NCBI GenBank assembly: GCA_036505615.1
Contig: DASXTB010000274.1
Coordinates: 1-29,277 of the forward strand
Source: DASXTB01 sp036505615
GTDB lineage: Bacteria; Acidobacteriota; UBA6911; JACQSX01
DNA length: 29,277 nt
Reading direction: 5' to 3'
In this document: positions 17,413-25,231 of the stretch, piece by piece
How the letters are laid out: each line of letters begins with the position of its first letter
Position numbering within the stretch: position 1 is the first letter of the stretch
The notes under the pieces: model-generated
The model's database searches: none
What the model was told of the DNA's origin: nothing
Seen by the model: the letters and a program-made list of their open reading frames with translations, nothing else
Translations under genes and position numbers: made by a program

Positions 17413-18075
17413 CTATTGTCTTCGCTTCAATTCTTCCACCAGGTCCCTGCGAACAGTTTCCATCCAACGAGGCATGAGGCGGTCGATGGCGGCCGCTACA
17501 TCAGCTTCGACGTCGCGGGACATTCCTTCACTTGCCGGTACCTTGGCAGAACGATGGACGGGAAGCGGCGGCAGCCGCGGCTCCGGCTGAGGAACGATCT
17601 CGGTGTTCCAAGGGTTCAAACGAAAATCTGAAATAGACAATATTGTTGTCTTCTGCCGCGAAGGCTCTTCATCAAAATGGAGCACCCGTTTCAGTCTTCT
17701 GATCTCTGCGGAAGTAAATGGTCGCACCAGTCCCTTCACCGTCTGGGTCAACTGGGCGGTGTCAAAAGGTTTAGTGAGATAGGTGTCGTAACCGGCTTCC
17801 TCGGCGCGGGCAAAGTCGAATGGCTCAAATGTGCCTACCAGCAAAATCACCGGAATGTGATTTTCCCGCTTAGCCATCCTGCACAGGCCATATCCATCCA
17901 TTCCCGGCATCAGCACATCGGCCAGCAGAATATCCGGCTGCCAGGAACGGATCAGCTCTTGAGCCTGATCGCCATCCTGAACCGCCTGTACCTCAAAAGG
18001 CTCGTCAGCAAAGCAAAGCTCAATTACCTTCTGGATTGTGGCGCTATCGTCAGCCAGCAGAATTTTCCTTTTCAC
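17413..18075 (-). CDS. Response regulator receiver protein
   Basis: The 220-residue protein has an N-terminal REC domain (1-120) with acidic pocket D9-D10, phospho-acceptor D53 in LLADVLMPGMDGY, T82 in LLVGTFEPF and K102 in LTKPF. The rest (130-220) is a proline-rich linker followed by a helical tail (VEADVAAAIDRLMPRWMETVRRDLVEEL) and is not a DNA-binding domain that I recognise, so it may act by protein contact or as a single-domain regulator. The GTG start overlaps the bamD stop (GTGA), implying co-translation with bamD and rpe. No sensor kinase is in the window. Confidence 0.88.
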   Translation of the reverse strand: MKRKILLADDSATIQKVIELCFADEPFEVQAVQDGDQAQELIRSWQPDILLADVLMPGMDGYGLCRMAKRENHIPVILLVGTFEPFDFARAEEAGYDTYLTKPFDTAQLTQTVKGLVRPFTSAEIRRLKRVLHFDEEPSRQKTTILSISDFRLNPWNTEIVPQPEPRLPPLPVHRSAKVPASEGMSRDVEADVAAAIDRLMPRWMETVRRDLVEELKRRQ

Positions 18076-19058
18076 TTAGTCTCCGGCTTCTTGTCCTTCT
18101 CTTTGTCGTCTTTCTTTTCGGCTTGCCCATTGCGGGCCGCCGCGTTGCGCTTGGCGCGCTCGTAGGGATCCTCCCTGCCTGAAAAAACCGACCAAACCTC
18201 GCGGAATGGATCCCAAATTGAAAAATCCTTAGTCACACGGTTCTTTTCATTTTCGGCGGCCTTGGCAGGATCTGTGGGCGGAACCGGCTGCTCAAGAAGA
18301 ATCAGTCGTTTCTTCGCCTCATCAAATTTATTACTGAAGGGGTAGCCAATCACGATCTGTGAATAATAGTAAACGGCTTCGGTGATCCTTCCCTGCTTCT
18401 CTTGAGTTTGCGCCAGCTTGAAGTAGACCTGGTCCTTGTCCGGGTACACTGGATCCTTGTCCAAGGCAAGTTTAAACCGGTTTTCCGCGGCCGGCAGGTT
18501 GTGGCGCTGGTGCAAATAAAAATCTCCCACGTCTTCTTCTGCTTTCGCCAGCTTCTGCTGCACGTCGCGCAGCATCTCCTTGGCAGTCGGAATCAATCCG
18601 CTGTTCGGATAAACTTGGATCATCTTCTTCAGTTCGGCTTCCGCCTTGCGTGTGTAAGTCTGGTCGTTATCCGGGTCTTTCATCAATTTGTAGTTCAAGG
18701 CGGCGATCTTCATCTGGGCATCGCCAGCGTCGTCGTAATTTGGATAGAAGAGAATGTAATCTCTATACTGCGCTTCGGCCTGCATCAGGTTGGCTGTTCC
18801 CCCTTCCTGATAATAAGAGTCACCGATAGCCATCACTGACTTGGCGGTGAATTCGCTTTCAGGATAAGTAGAAATTAAGGTCTGGAAAGCGAGGCGCCCC
18901 TTGATGTACTGACCCTTGTCCAGATATTTGATGCCGTTTTGATACAATACCCTATCCGGCGGGATCGTTCCTTTTTGTAAATTGGCGCTCTTCTGATGAT
19001 GGCAGCCGGCTAAAATGAGCGCCACTATCAAGCCAGGAAAGCACAACCTGGTTTTCAT
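18072..19058 (-). CDS. bamD: Outer membrane assembly lipoprotein BamD
   Basis: The 328-residue protein begins with a lipoprotein signal (ALILAGC, lipobox cysteine C19). It continues with TPR-like repeats, including NGIKYLDKGQYIKGRLAFQTLISTYP (with FTAKSVMAIGDSYYQEG after it) and further copies to about residue 250, as in BamD/YfiO. That protein is the essential peripheral partner of BamA in inserting beta-barrel proteins into the outer membrane. The C-terminal 50 residues are highly charged and Lys-rich (DDKEKDKKPETK), an extension beyond the core family. Its ATG overlaps the rpe stop by four bases (ATGA) and its TGA overlaps the response regulator start. It implies a diderm cell. Confidence 0.9.
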   Translation of the reverse strand: MKTRLCFPGLIVALILAGCHHQKSANLQKGTIPPDRVLYQNGIKYLDKGQYIKGRLAFQTLISTYPESEFTAKSVMAIGDSYYQEGGTANLMQAEAQYRDYILFYPNYDDAGDAQMKIAALNYKLMKDPDNDQTYTRKAEAELKKMIQVYPNSGLIPTAKEMLRDVQQKLAKAEEDVGDFYLHQRHNLPAAENRFKLALDKDPVYPDKDQVYFKLAQTQEKQGRITEAVYYYSQIVIGYPFSNKFDEAKKRLILLEQPVPPTDPAKAAENEKNRVTKDFSIWDPFREVWSVFSGREDPYERAKRNAAARNGQAEKKDDKEKDKKPETK

Positions 19059-19732
19059 ACATCCTCCATTATCGGTTTGGATCCAGCGAGTTCTTGCAAT
19101 CTCTGGAAGGCCCGCGCAGGTTCTTGTTGGCCAAAAATTGATGATCCTGCCACAATCAGATCCGCCCCGTATTTTACCACAAGCTCGACATTTTCCGGGC
19201 CGATTCCGCCGTCAATCTCGCTTAAGGCGCCCGATCCTGCCTTTGCTTTCAACTCTTTCAATTCCAACAGCTTGTCCAAACTGTATCGGATAAAGCTCTG
19301 CCCGCCGAAGCCAGGATTCACCGACATTACCAGCACATGATCGACAACAGACAACACCGGCTTGACGACAGAAACGGGCGTGCCCGGATTCACTACCACC
19401 CCGGCCTTTGCCCCCGCATTGTGAATCTGCTGAATCAATCTGTCTGTGTGGGCCGTCGCCTCGTAGTGAAAACTGATCCAATCGGCGCCGGCTTCCACAA
19501 AGGCTTCTACGTATTTTTCCGGCTCGACGATCATTAAATGTACATCAATCGTTACCTGAGTGATCTTCCGGACAGATCTTAGCACCGGAATTCCAATGCT
19601 AATATTCGGGACAAAGCGACCGTCCATCACATCGAAGTGCAGCGTCCTTGCACCGGCCGACACCACCTGCTCGATACCACTTCCCAGATTTGCAAAGTCC
19701 GCGGATAAGAGCGACGGTATCACCTCGGCCAT
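19055..19732 (-). CDS. rpe: Ribulose-phosphate 3-epimerase
   Basis: The 225-residue TIM-barrel enzyme interconverts ribulose 5-phosphate and xylulose 5-phosphate in the pentose phosphate pathway. Signatures are IPSLLSADFANLG (5-17), LHFDVMDGRFVPN (31-43) with metal and catalytic residues H32 and D34, DVHLM with H65 (63-67), SVNPGFGGQ (137-145) and the second catalytic D174 in EIDGGI. The frame is open 57 codons further upstream, but that extension lies within the PASTA gene. The family start at MAEVIPSLLS (19732) is clear and gives a TAATG overlap with the PASTA stop. Confidence 0.96.
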   Translation of the reverse strand: MAEVIPSLLSADFANLGSGIEQVVSAGARTLHFDVMDGRFVPNISIGIPVLRSVRKITQVTIDVHLMIVEPEKYVEAFVEAGADWISFHYEATAHTDRLIQQIHNAGAKAGVVVNPGTPVSVVKPVLSVVDHVLVMSVNPGFGGQSFIRYSLDKLLELKELKAKAGSGALSEIDGGIGPENVELVVKYGADLIVAGSSIFGQQEPARAFQRLQELAGSKPIMEDV

Positions 19733-20454
19733 TACTTGCTTACCTCGAGACGGATTCCTTCTCCCGCACGCAGTGGATAACCGGGTTCGGGAAACTGCTT
19801 TACCACCGTTCCGATGGTCACGTCCTGATACAGCCCGTAAGTGATCTGCCACGCCTTTACATTGTTTCGGTCCAGGAAACTCAGCGCTCGGTTCACGTCC
19901 CACCCCAGGAGGTCTGGCATGACATACAGGTCTGGGCGACTTCCCCGGTTGATCAGGACGTCGATCTTGTTGCCTACCAACTCGCGCGTGTTAGGTGTGG
20001 GAAACTGGGTGACGACCTGATCCATCTTTGCGTCGGCCAGGTGTATTTCGCTGATGTTGCCCAATTCAAATCCCTGCTGCGCCACCAGCAACTGGGCCGC
20101 GCGAATGCTACTTCCCTCCAAGTCCGGAATGGGATTTACCCTGTTTCCCAGACTCACAATGACGTTTACCACATGACCCCTCTTGATACGGGTTCCGGCC
20201 GCCGGAAGCTGCGTGGAAACTTTCCCTTTCGGCACGTTGCGGTCGTAGCGTTCACCACGCACCTTCACCTGCAGGCGAGAGTTGTCCAGGAGCTTCCGGG
20301 CCTGCGCCAAATCTTGCCCAACCACATTGGGTGCCACTACTTCCTGACCGCCAATAACGAGTTTCATCGCTGTAAAGAAACTCATGAATCCCACGGCCAC
20401 AATGATCATTGTTAGAAGAAACAGTTTGCCAACCCGAAAGAACCAGTCCCGCAT
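19732..20454 (-). CDS. Membrane-anchored protein with three PASTA domains, no kinase domain
   Basis: The 240-residue protein has one N-terminal transmembrane segment (about 10-33) and three consecutive PASTA domains (about 38-103, 107-170 and 176-239), recognisable by VAPNVVGQDLAQARKLL, PIPDLEGSSIRAAQLLV and VMPDLLGWDVNRALSFL, each ending in an RxGxxxxVxVS-like strand. PASTA domains bind muropeptides or beta-lactam-like ligands and normally form the sensor part of Ser/Thr kinases or penicillin-binding proteins; here they stand alone, facing the periplasm. The gene heads a coupled group with rpe, bamD and the response regulator. Its role could be cell-wall sensing or binding, which is an inference from the domain only. 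Confidence 0.88.
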   Translation of the reverse strand: MRDWFFRVGKLFLLTMIIVAVGFMSFFTAMKLVIGGQEVVAPNVVGQDLAQARKLLDNSRLQVKVRGERYDRNVPKGKVSTQLPAAGTRIKRGHVVNVIVSLGNRVNPIPDLEGSSIRAAQLLVAQQGFELGNISEIHLADAKMDQVVTQFPTPNTRELVGNKIDVLINRGSRPDLYVMPDLLGWDVNRALSFLDRNNVKAWQITYGLYQDVTIGTVVKQFPEPGYPLRAGEGIRLEVSK

Positions 20455-20621
20455 AGACCGTACAATGTAACATAAACTGTCGGCGGGTATGGACGCAGAA
20501 CAATGGCCTCATCCTCTGTGGAAATTGAATCTACGTTCCAGCCCCTGTAACTGACCGTCAGTTTGGCCTTTGCCTGAAATGATCCGACCAATTTGTGCCG
20601 ACCTTTTTCAATTACGCGCAT
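20412..20621 (-). CDS. Possible small ORF upstream of the PASTA gene (doubtful)
   Basis: A 69-codon frame starts at an ATG (20621) and overlaps the first 43 bases of the PASTA gene. Its first 45 residues (MRVIEKGRHKLVGSFQAKAK onward) have a plausible coding composition, but I recognise no family. It could be a short coupled leader gene, a remnant of a longer gene disrupted when the neighbouring plus-strand gene arrived, or chance. No good ribosome binding site is visible. Confidence 0.25.
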   Translation of the reverse strand: MRVIEKGRHKLVGSFQAKAKLTVSYRGWNVDSISTEDEAIVLRPYPPTVYVTLYGLCGTGSFGLANCFF

Positions 20622-20663
20622 CTTTAACCACCGGAGCTATTTCACTGAGGACTAGAAAGCATT

Positions 20664-22052
20664 GTGTATAAGCAAATATCTCTTCGCTCGATGAAGAACA
20701 AAACCGTTACCAGTTTTTCCCTTTATGCTCTTCTATCTCTAGCCGTTTCGCTCTGCACCAGCTTAGGCCAGGGTCAGTCGATTCAAGATCTTGGCTTCAC
20801 TAAAGCCGCTGCTGTGGAAGTTGTCTTCCCAACTGTCGTCTTCGGTAATAGCTCTGTGGGCAGGCTCACGACAGAGATCGTTGTTGTAAACCAGACAGAC
20901 CGTAATGTTTACGTGGAAACCGATCTTTACGACTCGGATGGGGCTGTCCCTAGGCTTACGCTGGATAATCAGGGAACGACCAATCCATTAACCGGAGCGT
21001 TTCGAGTCGGTATGTCTGCAAACAGCATCTCAGTCATAACGTATCCCTCCGCAACTCCTGGCGAGTTGTTGGTTGGACCTCCTTTCAGTGGCTGGCTCGT
21101 TGTGCGAGCCAATGGACCGGTCACTATTTACGAGCGGATCAAAGTAGCGGATCCTGACAGTGTCGAGCCACCCTTCGAATTCAATCTAAACGGTAACCAG
21201 CGCCCGGTCCGGGAGGCAAAGGTCCCGGTTGCTCTGAACACGCGGGGCTTCCCTTACGAAAATTCGGGTATTTCTGTAGTCAACCCTGACGAATTAAAAG
21301 GGTTGAAGCTCCAAATTGAACTTCTGGACTACACAATGAATGTTCTGCAGAGGAAGCTTCTTGAGCTGCCACCTCGTGGGCATCGCGCTTTCGTCGTCAG
21401 AGACTTTTTCGATCCCGCAGTGATAAACGTGGGATTCGTGCGAATAAGAAGCGACAACGACGCTAGCAATTTTGCATTTACGGCGCTTAATTTCCTTGTC
21501 TATCAGCGAAACCAGCGCCAACGTCCGCTGCTGTTCTTTAGATTTCCGGCGACGATTGACGGCGTAAGCGGCGAGCAACTGACCTCCATAAGTTTTGGAG
21601 GTGGGTCCTGGAATTTTCCCGAAAATATTCGCTCTACCGCCCGGATCAGAGACTTGGAAATCATCCTTTCCAACTTTGGTTTTTTCATCCGTTCAGACGA
21701 CGGCTCCCGGCTGGGACCTTTTCCGGTATTTGAATCTGATCCGACAATCACCATTAACGAGACGGCCGGTATCGCTGTCATCGCGGGACCGGGATCTTTT
21801 CAGAACAGGCCTTTCTCCAAGCCGATCATCTTCGCCAAGCAGCGCAAAGTCGCCTATGAGCTGATGCACGGCCATGTCGCTTACATCCTGGACCTACCAG
21901 ACAAAAGTCAGGCGGAAATTAAAACCGAGGGCTTCATCAGTGTCGGTCTGACAGCGTCGGTCGCATCATGGTTCCTGTTGGATAAGGACAAGGGTGAGGT
22001 TATCGGAAGGTTCTCTGGTGGGGCCGGCCAGTTGCCGCCTTGGAGACACTGA
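20664..22052 (+). CDS. Secreted beta-sandwich protein of unknown function
   Basis: The 462-residue protein starts at a GTG (20664); an ATG at 20691 (MKNKTVTSF) begins the signal peptide more neatly and may be the true start. The signal core is LYALLSLAVSLCTSLG. The mature part is rich in beta-strands and looks like two modules: a first one around 50-165 (VVFPTVVFGNSSV, TTEIVVVNQTDRNVYVETDL, SGWLVVRANGPVTIYERIKV) and a second at about 185-290 (REAKVPVALNTRGFPYENSG, LPPRGHRAF). This resembles repeated secreted modules frequent in Acidobacteriota, where a strand containing N-P or N-Q is followed by a 'flexible end' strand. No enzymatic residue set is visible. It runs against the surrounding minus-strand housekeeping genes. 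Confidence 0.8.
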   Translation: MYKQISLRSMKNKTVTSFSLYALLSLAVSLCTSLGQGQSIQDLGFTKAAAVEVVFPTVVFGNSSVGRLTTEIVVVNQTDRNVYVETDLYDSDGAVPRLTLDNQGTTNPLTGAFRVGMSANSISVITYPSATPGELLVGPPFSGWLVVRANGPVTIYERIKVADPDSVEPPFEFNLNGNQRPVREAKVPVALNTRGFPYENSGISVVNPDELKGLKLQIELLDYTMNVLQRKLLELPPRGHRAFVVRDFFDPAVINVGFVRIRSDNDASNFAFTALNFLVYQRNQRQRPLLFFRFPATIDGVSGEQLTSISFGGGSWNFPENIRSTARIRDLEIILSNFGFFIRSDDGSRLGPFPVFESDPTITINETAGIAVIAGPGSFQNRPFSKPIIFAKQRKVAYELMHGHVAYILDLPDKSQAEIKTEGFISVGLTASVASWFLLDKDKGEVIGRFSGGAGQLPPWRH

Positions 22053-22212
22053 CTGCTCTGGTCGAATTCTCAGCGGGACGGCACGTCACACCATCCAAAG
22101 CCTGCGCTAACTGCCACCGCGTCGCGCTGAGTTCCGATGATTGGCTTTTGCTCAGACGTCGCATGGTGGGTCTTAACGAATTGGTTGCCCCCTGCGCTGC
22201 CAATCCGCGGCC

Positions 22213-23625
22213 TTATCGCCGTCTCAAAACAAAACCGAAAAAGCCGTCAACCTCGGGATACCTGTCCATTGTGGAGAAAGTTGATCGCGATACAAAAGGA
22301 CGCAAGGCTTGGGATTCAATCGGCTCCAGGCTAAAGACTTCCGAGTGGGCCAAGAAAGCGTCAATCACACACCCATTCTCTTCGGGTTCTGTGGAGCAAG
22401 TAGCGTAGACAAGCTGTCCGCCGGAAGCGACGTGCCGCGAGACATTCTGCAGAATCTTGAGCTGGCGATCACGGAATGCGGTCAAAGACTTCGCTGTCAT
22501 GCGCCATTTTATTTCTGGGTTCCTTCGGATGGTTCCCAACCCGCTGCAAGGCGCATCGACGTACACAAGATCGAAGGGGGCCCGAAATGCCATCGTTTTG
22601 GCGTCACCGACCACGAAATCAGCATTCCTTAACCCCCACTGTTCTCCCCGCCGCCGCGCCGCAAGCAAGCGGCTCAGGCTTAGATCCGACAACAGCAGCC
22701 TGGCCTGTGAAAACCGCTCGGCCAGCAGAAAAGCCTTGCCTCCCGGGGCGGCGCAAGCGTCCAGAATAGAAAGAGGGACAGGGGAAGCCGCCGCAAGATA
22801 GGCCAGCAACTGGGATGCTTCATCCTGATAGAAATAGTCTTCTCCTTCTGCTCCCTTGCAAGGCCGCCCATGGATATGAAAGCAGCCTTCAAGGTGGCCG
22901 CAGGGCCGAAATCCTGGCTGGCGCCTAACTTCGGGTGGAATCTCTCCCCTTGCCAGATTCCATCGAATTGCGACATCGGGTGCTTGGTTGTTCTGCAGGG
23001 CGATCTCTTCTGTCCGGCCTTCACCGAAACGGCTTCTCCAGCGCCGTAATAACCAGACGGGGTGGCTGGTTCGAATTGCCTGATCCCTTGCGCTGCGTCC
23101 CCCGGGCAGCGAAGGCTTCACCCGCAGGTATTGCCGCAGCACCGCATTGACAAAGCCGGCGGGCCCAGCTCCCTTTTTGCGCGCTAGTTTCACGGACTCA
23201 TTAACGGCTGCGTACTCGGGAATCCGGCTCATGAATTGCAACTGAAAAATGGCGATTCTCAGAATGGGGAGCAACTCCGGGTCAATCTGGCGCAGCTGTT
23301 TCCCACTGCTGGTTTGAAGGATCCAGTCGATCGCTCCATGCCATCGCAATGTTCCTAAAATCATCTCGTAAGCGAGCGAACGGTCCTTGTCGGGAAGGGC
23401 GGAGAGACTATCTTGAGACACCAGATCCTGCGAGGAGATTCGGCCAGCCTCGATCAGCGAGAGCAGTTGCGCCGCTATGAAGCGGGGATTGCGGATTGCG
23501 GATTGACGATTTCGGATTGAGGATTGAGGCTTGAGAATTGAGGATTGCGAATTGTCGATTGGGGATCTTCTCTTTCTGCCAGAAGGCATAAGGTCAGCTA
23601 AGTTGCACTTCAGTTTCTCCGCCAT
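22213..23625 (-). CDS. rsmB: 16S rRNA (cytosine-967-C5)-methyltransferase
   Basis: The 470-residue protein methylates C967 of 16S rRNA with S-adenosylmethionine. The N-terminal NusB-like domain starts at about residue 47 (NPRFIAAQLLSLIEAG) and the Rossmann methyltransferase domain follows, with SAM motif I LDACAAPGGKAFLLAE (288-303), the PCSG motif with C360 (VDAPCSGLGTIRRNPEIKW) and catalytic C410 in YATCSTEPEENG. Residues 23-47 are encoded by a heptamer array (Ser/Gln/Arg/Asn-rich, SSI and SAI repeats) that precedes the conserved domain and is probably a disordered leader. The real start could be M1 or M13 (MPSGRK). fmt lies 89 bp upstream. Confidence 0.94.
   Translation of the reverse strand: MAEKLKCNLADLMPSGRKRRSPIDNSQSSILKPQSSIRNRQSAIRNPRFIAAQLLSLIEAGRISSQDLVSQDSLSALPDKDRSLAYEMILGTLRWHGAIDWILQTSSGKQLRQIDPELLPILRIAIFQLQFMSRIPEYAAVNESVKLARKKGAGPAGFVNAVLRQYLRVKPSLPGGRSARDQAIRTSHPVWLLRRWRSRFGEGRTEEIALQNNQAPDVAIRWNLARGEIPPEVRRQPGFRPCGHLEGCFHIHGRPCKGAEGEDYFYQDEASQLLAYLAAASPVPLSILDACAAPGGKAFLLAERFSQARLLLSDLSLSRLLAARRRGEQWGLRNADFVVGDAKTMAFRAPFDLVYVDAPCSGLGTIRRNPEIKWRMTAKSLTAFRDRQLKILQNVSRHVASGGQLVYATCSTEPEENGCVIDAFLAHSEVFSLEPIESQALRPFVSRSTFSTMDRYPEVDGFFGFVLRRR
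23486..23563 (+). repeat. Heptamer array, family 3 (GGATTGN), inside the rsmB coding region
   Basis: About eleven units of the type CGGATTG, AGGATTG and TCGATTG on the plus strand encode RsmB residues 23-47 on the minus strand. The units are in opposite orientation to the array at 23658-23710. Confidence 0.9.
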
Positions 23626-23657
23626 TGGCTATACCGCGACTATACTGCGTATTTTTT

Positions 23658-23710
23658 AATCCGCAATCCGCAATCCCAAATCCGCAATCCGCAATCCGCA
23701 ATCCGAAATC
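23658..23710 (-). repeat. Heptamer array, family 3 (CAATCCN), in the rsmB leader
   Basis: Seven CAATCCG-type heptamers with one CCAAATC variant fill most of the 89-bp space between the fmt stop and the rsmB start. They are inverted relative to 23486-23563, so the rsmB start codon sits in the loop of a potential long hairpin in the mRNA. Confidence 0.9.
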
Positions 23711-23714
23711 GAGA

Positions 23715-24662
23715 TCAGCCCTCAGTAAACCGGAACCCTGGTTTGAGGCGAAATCCATTGGCGAAGTCTCTTCCTGAAACTACTCTCTTGCCCGGAGCCT
23801 GCACCTGATGAAAAGCGAGCAACCCATCGCCGCACTGTACCAGCATCGAATCGTGATTAACGGCCATCAGCTGGCCGGGAACCCCCGTGGCCCGGATCTC
23901 CTTTGGCAAATAAGTGCGGTGCACAATCAGAGGATTTTCGCGACATCGGCAGAATGTCAGGGGCCAGGGATTCATGGCCCGAACCAGATTGTGGAGTCTC
24001 AGACTGGACCACTCGAATCGCAGCTTGCCGTCCTCCTTTTTTAGAGGAGGCGCGTAAGTGGCCAACTCGGAGTTTTGAGGCGCCGGTTTTCGTTCCCCCC
24101 TCAAATACGCAGGCAACTCGCCGACCAGAAAATCGGCGGCTTCCAGACTGGCTCGCTGCAACAGTTCGCCGGCCGTTTCATTTTCGAACATGGGGAATTC
24201 GATCTGGCTGATAACCGGCCCTGTGTCCATACTCTCATCCATCAGCATAAGGGTAATGCCCGTAGTTCTCTCCCCGTTCAATATGGCGTGCTGCAACGGC
24301 GCCGCGCCACGGTAGCGGGGCAACAATGACCCATGGACGTTGACCGCTCCGTGGGCTGGAAAATCGATGAACCATTTCGGCAGGATTTTACCGTAGGCCA
24401 CAACAACAATCAGCTTGGGCGCCAAATTTTCCAGCAGCCTTTCGGTTTCGGAGCTTTTGATACGAGGAGGCTGAAAGATCGGCAGTCCCAATCTGACAGC
24501 TGCCTGCTTGACGGGCGTTTCAGATAATTTTCGTCCTCGCCCCTGCGGTTTGTCCGGTTGCGAGATTACAGCCGCAATCGCGCCCGGTTTCCACCGCGCC
24601 AACGCTTCAAGGCTGGGAACGGCAAATTCCGGTGTCCCCATAAAAAGAATGCGGAGATCCAT
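23715..24662 (-). CDS. fmt: Methionyl-tRNA formyltransferase
   Basis: The product, 315 residues from the ATG at 24662, formylates initiator Met-tRNA. The N-terminal MGTPEFAVPSLEAL (8-21), SQPDKPQGRGRK (34-45), and the catalytic N108, H110 and D146 (VNVHGSLLPRYRGAAP and MDESMDTGPV) are intact and lie two residues from the E. coli numbering. The C-terminal tRNA-binding OB fold (about 205-315) is present. A TTG seven codons upstream (24683) is an alternative start; I prefer the ATG because MDLRILFMGT is the usual family N-terminus. A def gene, often next to fmt, is not here: the upstream 776 bp is gene-free. Confidence 0.95.
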   Translation of the reverse strand: MDLRILFMGTPEFAVPSLEALARWKPGAIAAVISQPDKPQGRGRKLSETPVKQAAVRLGLPIFQPPRIKSSETERLLENLAPKLIVVVAYGKILPKWFIDFPAHGAVNVHGSLLPRYRGAAPLQHAILNGERTTGITLMLMDESMDTGPVISQIEFPMFENETAGELLQRASLEAADFLVGELPAYLRGERKPAPQNSELATYAPPLKKEDGKLRFEWSSLRLHNLVRAMNPWPLTFCRCRENPLIVHRTYLPKEIRATGVPGQLMAVNHDSMLVQCGDGLLAFHQVQAPGKRVVSGRDFANGFRLKPGFRFTEG

Positions 24663-24716
24663 GCGAAGTTTTTTCACCACCAAGGCTTAGAGTGGCAAAG
24701 CCACAACCAAAAAAGG

Positions 24717-24835
24717 CCGTCTACGGCCACCTTCACGTGCACGTCAACGACCACGGCTACGTCCACGGTAACGGAAAAACAATTCCAAAGAGCAGTGATT
24801 GGTGAACGTTGTCGTGAACGTTGACGTGGTCGTGA
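24717..24835. repeat. Hexamer array, family 4 (ACG-containing words), inverted pair upstream of fmt
   Basis: The left half (24717-24774) repeats 6-bp words such as CACGTC, AACGAC and CACGGC; the right half (24801-24835) repeats GTGAAC, GTTGTC and GTTGAC. CACGTCAACG (24740-24749) and CGTTGACGTG (24819-24828) are exact 10-bp reverse complements. The period is 6 rather than 7, unlike the other three families. Confidence 0.85.
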
Positions 24836-24894
24836 TACCGGACCCTGAAATCTGGTTTTTTTAACCACATTTCTCCGGCCCCGCACATCTTCCA

Positions 24895-25020
24895 AAACCC
24901 GAAGGGTTGACAGAGTATAGCCGGCGGCAAAGCCCGCGTCTTTGGCGGGCGACGCCGCCGGTCGGCAATCCCCCCCCAAAACGATCCGCCCTGAAGGGGC
25001 CTAAGAATTCTTCGCAAATT
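24895..25020 (+). repeat. Two-hairpin dispersed element, copy C (long form)
   Basis: First hairpin AACCC-GAA-GGGTT, AGAGTATAG linker, stem CCGGCGGC/GCCGCCGG enclosing GCCCGC/GCGGGC with an AAA/GAC internal loop. It continues with CCGCCCTGAAGGGGC and an AGAATTCTTCGCAAAT tail, both shared with copy B at 10446. A run of nine C bases (24970-24977 region) separates the parts. Confidence 0.88.
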
Positions 25021-25163
25021 TGGCCAGCCGCCCAATTTGAACTTTGTCATAGCTGCCTGAATAGACCGAATCATGCAGCCCGTTTAGTTCTTCGACCCGC
25101 TATATCTGTGGCGCTCAGGCTCTGCGACGCCTTCAGCGGCGGACGGTTAATGGGAACGGTTAA

Positions 25164-25231
25164 CCGGCGGCGACGCCCCGCAAAAAGCGCGGGCTTTGCC
25201 GCCGGCTATACTCTGTAAACCCTTCGGGTTT
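25164..25231 (-). repeat. Two-hairpin dispersed element, copy D
   Basis: On the minus strand: AAACCC-GAA-GGGTTT (25217-25231), AGAGTATAG linker, then CCGGCGGC AAA GCCCGC paired with GCGGGGC and GCCGCCGG. It is inverted relative to copy C, 143 bp away, and lacks the third hairpin. Confidence 0.87.

Noticed and set aside
19733..19903. 57-residue N-terminal extension of Rpe
   Set aside because: It lies within the PASTA coding region in another frame, and the family start MAEVIPSLLS follows at 19732.
22040..22408. Plus-strand frame with a CANCH (CxxCH) heme-binding-like motif
   Set aside because: It overlaps the end of the secreted gene and runs antisense into the rsmB 3' end; there is one motif, no signal peptide, and poor composition, so it is a chance match.
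24757..25074. Minus-strand open frame in the aroC-fmt gap
   Set aside because: It is composed of hairpin copy C and the hexamer array; a similar peptide appears at copy B, so it is repeat-derived.
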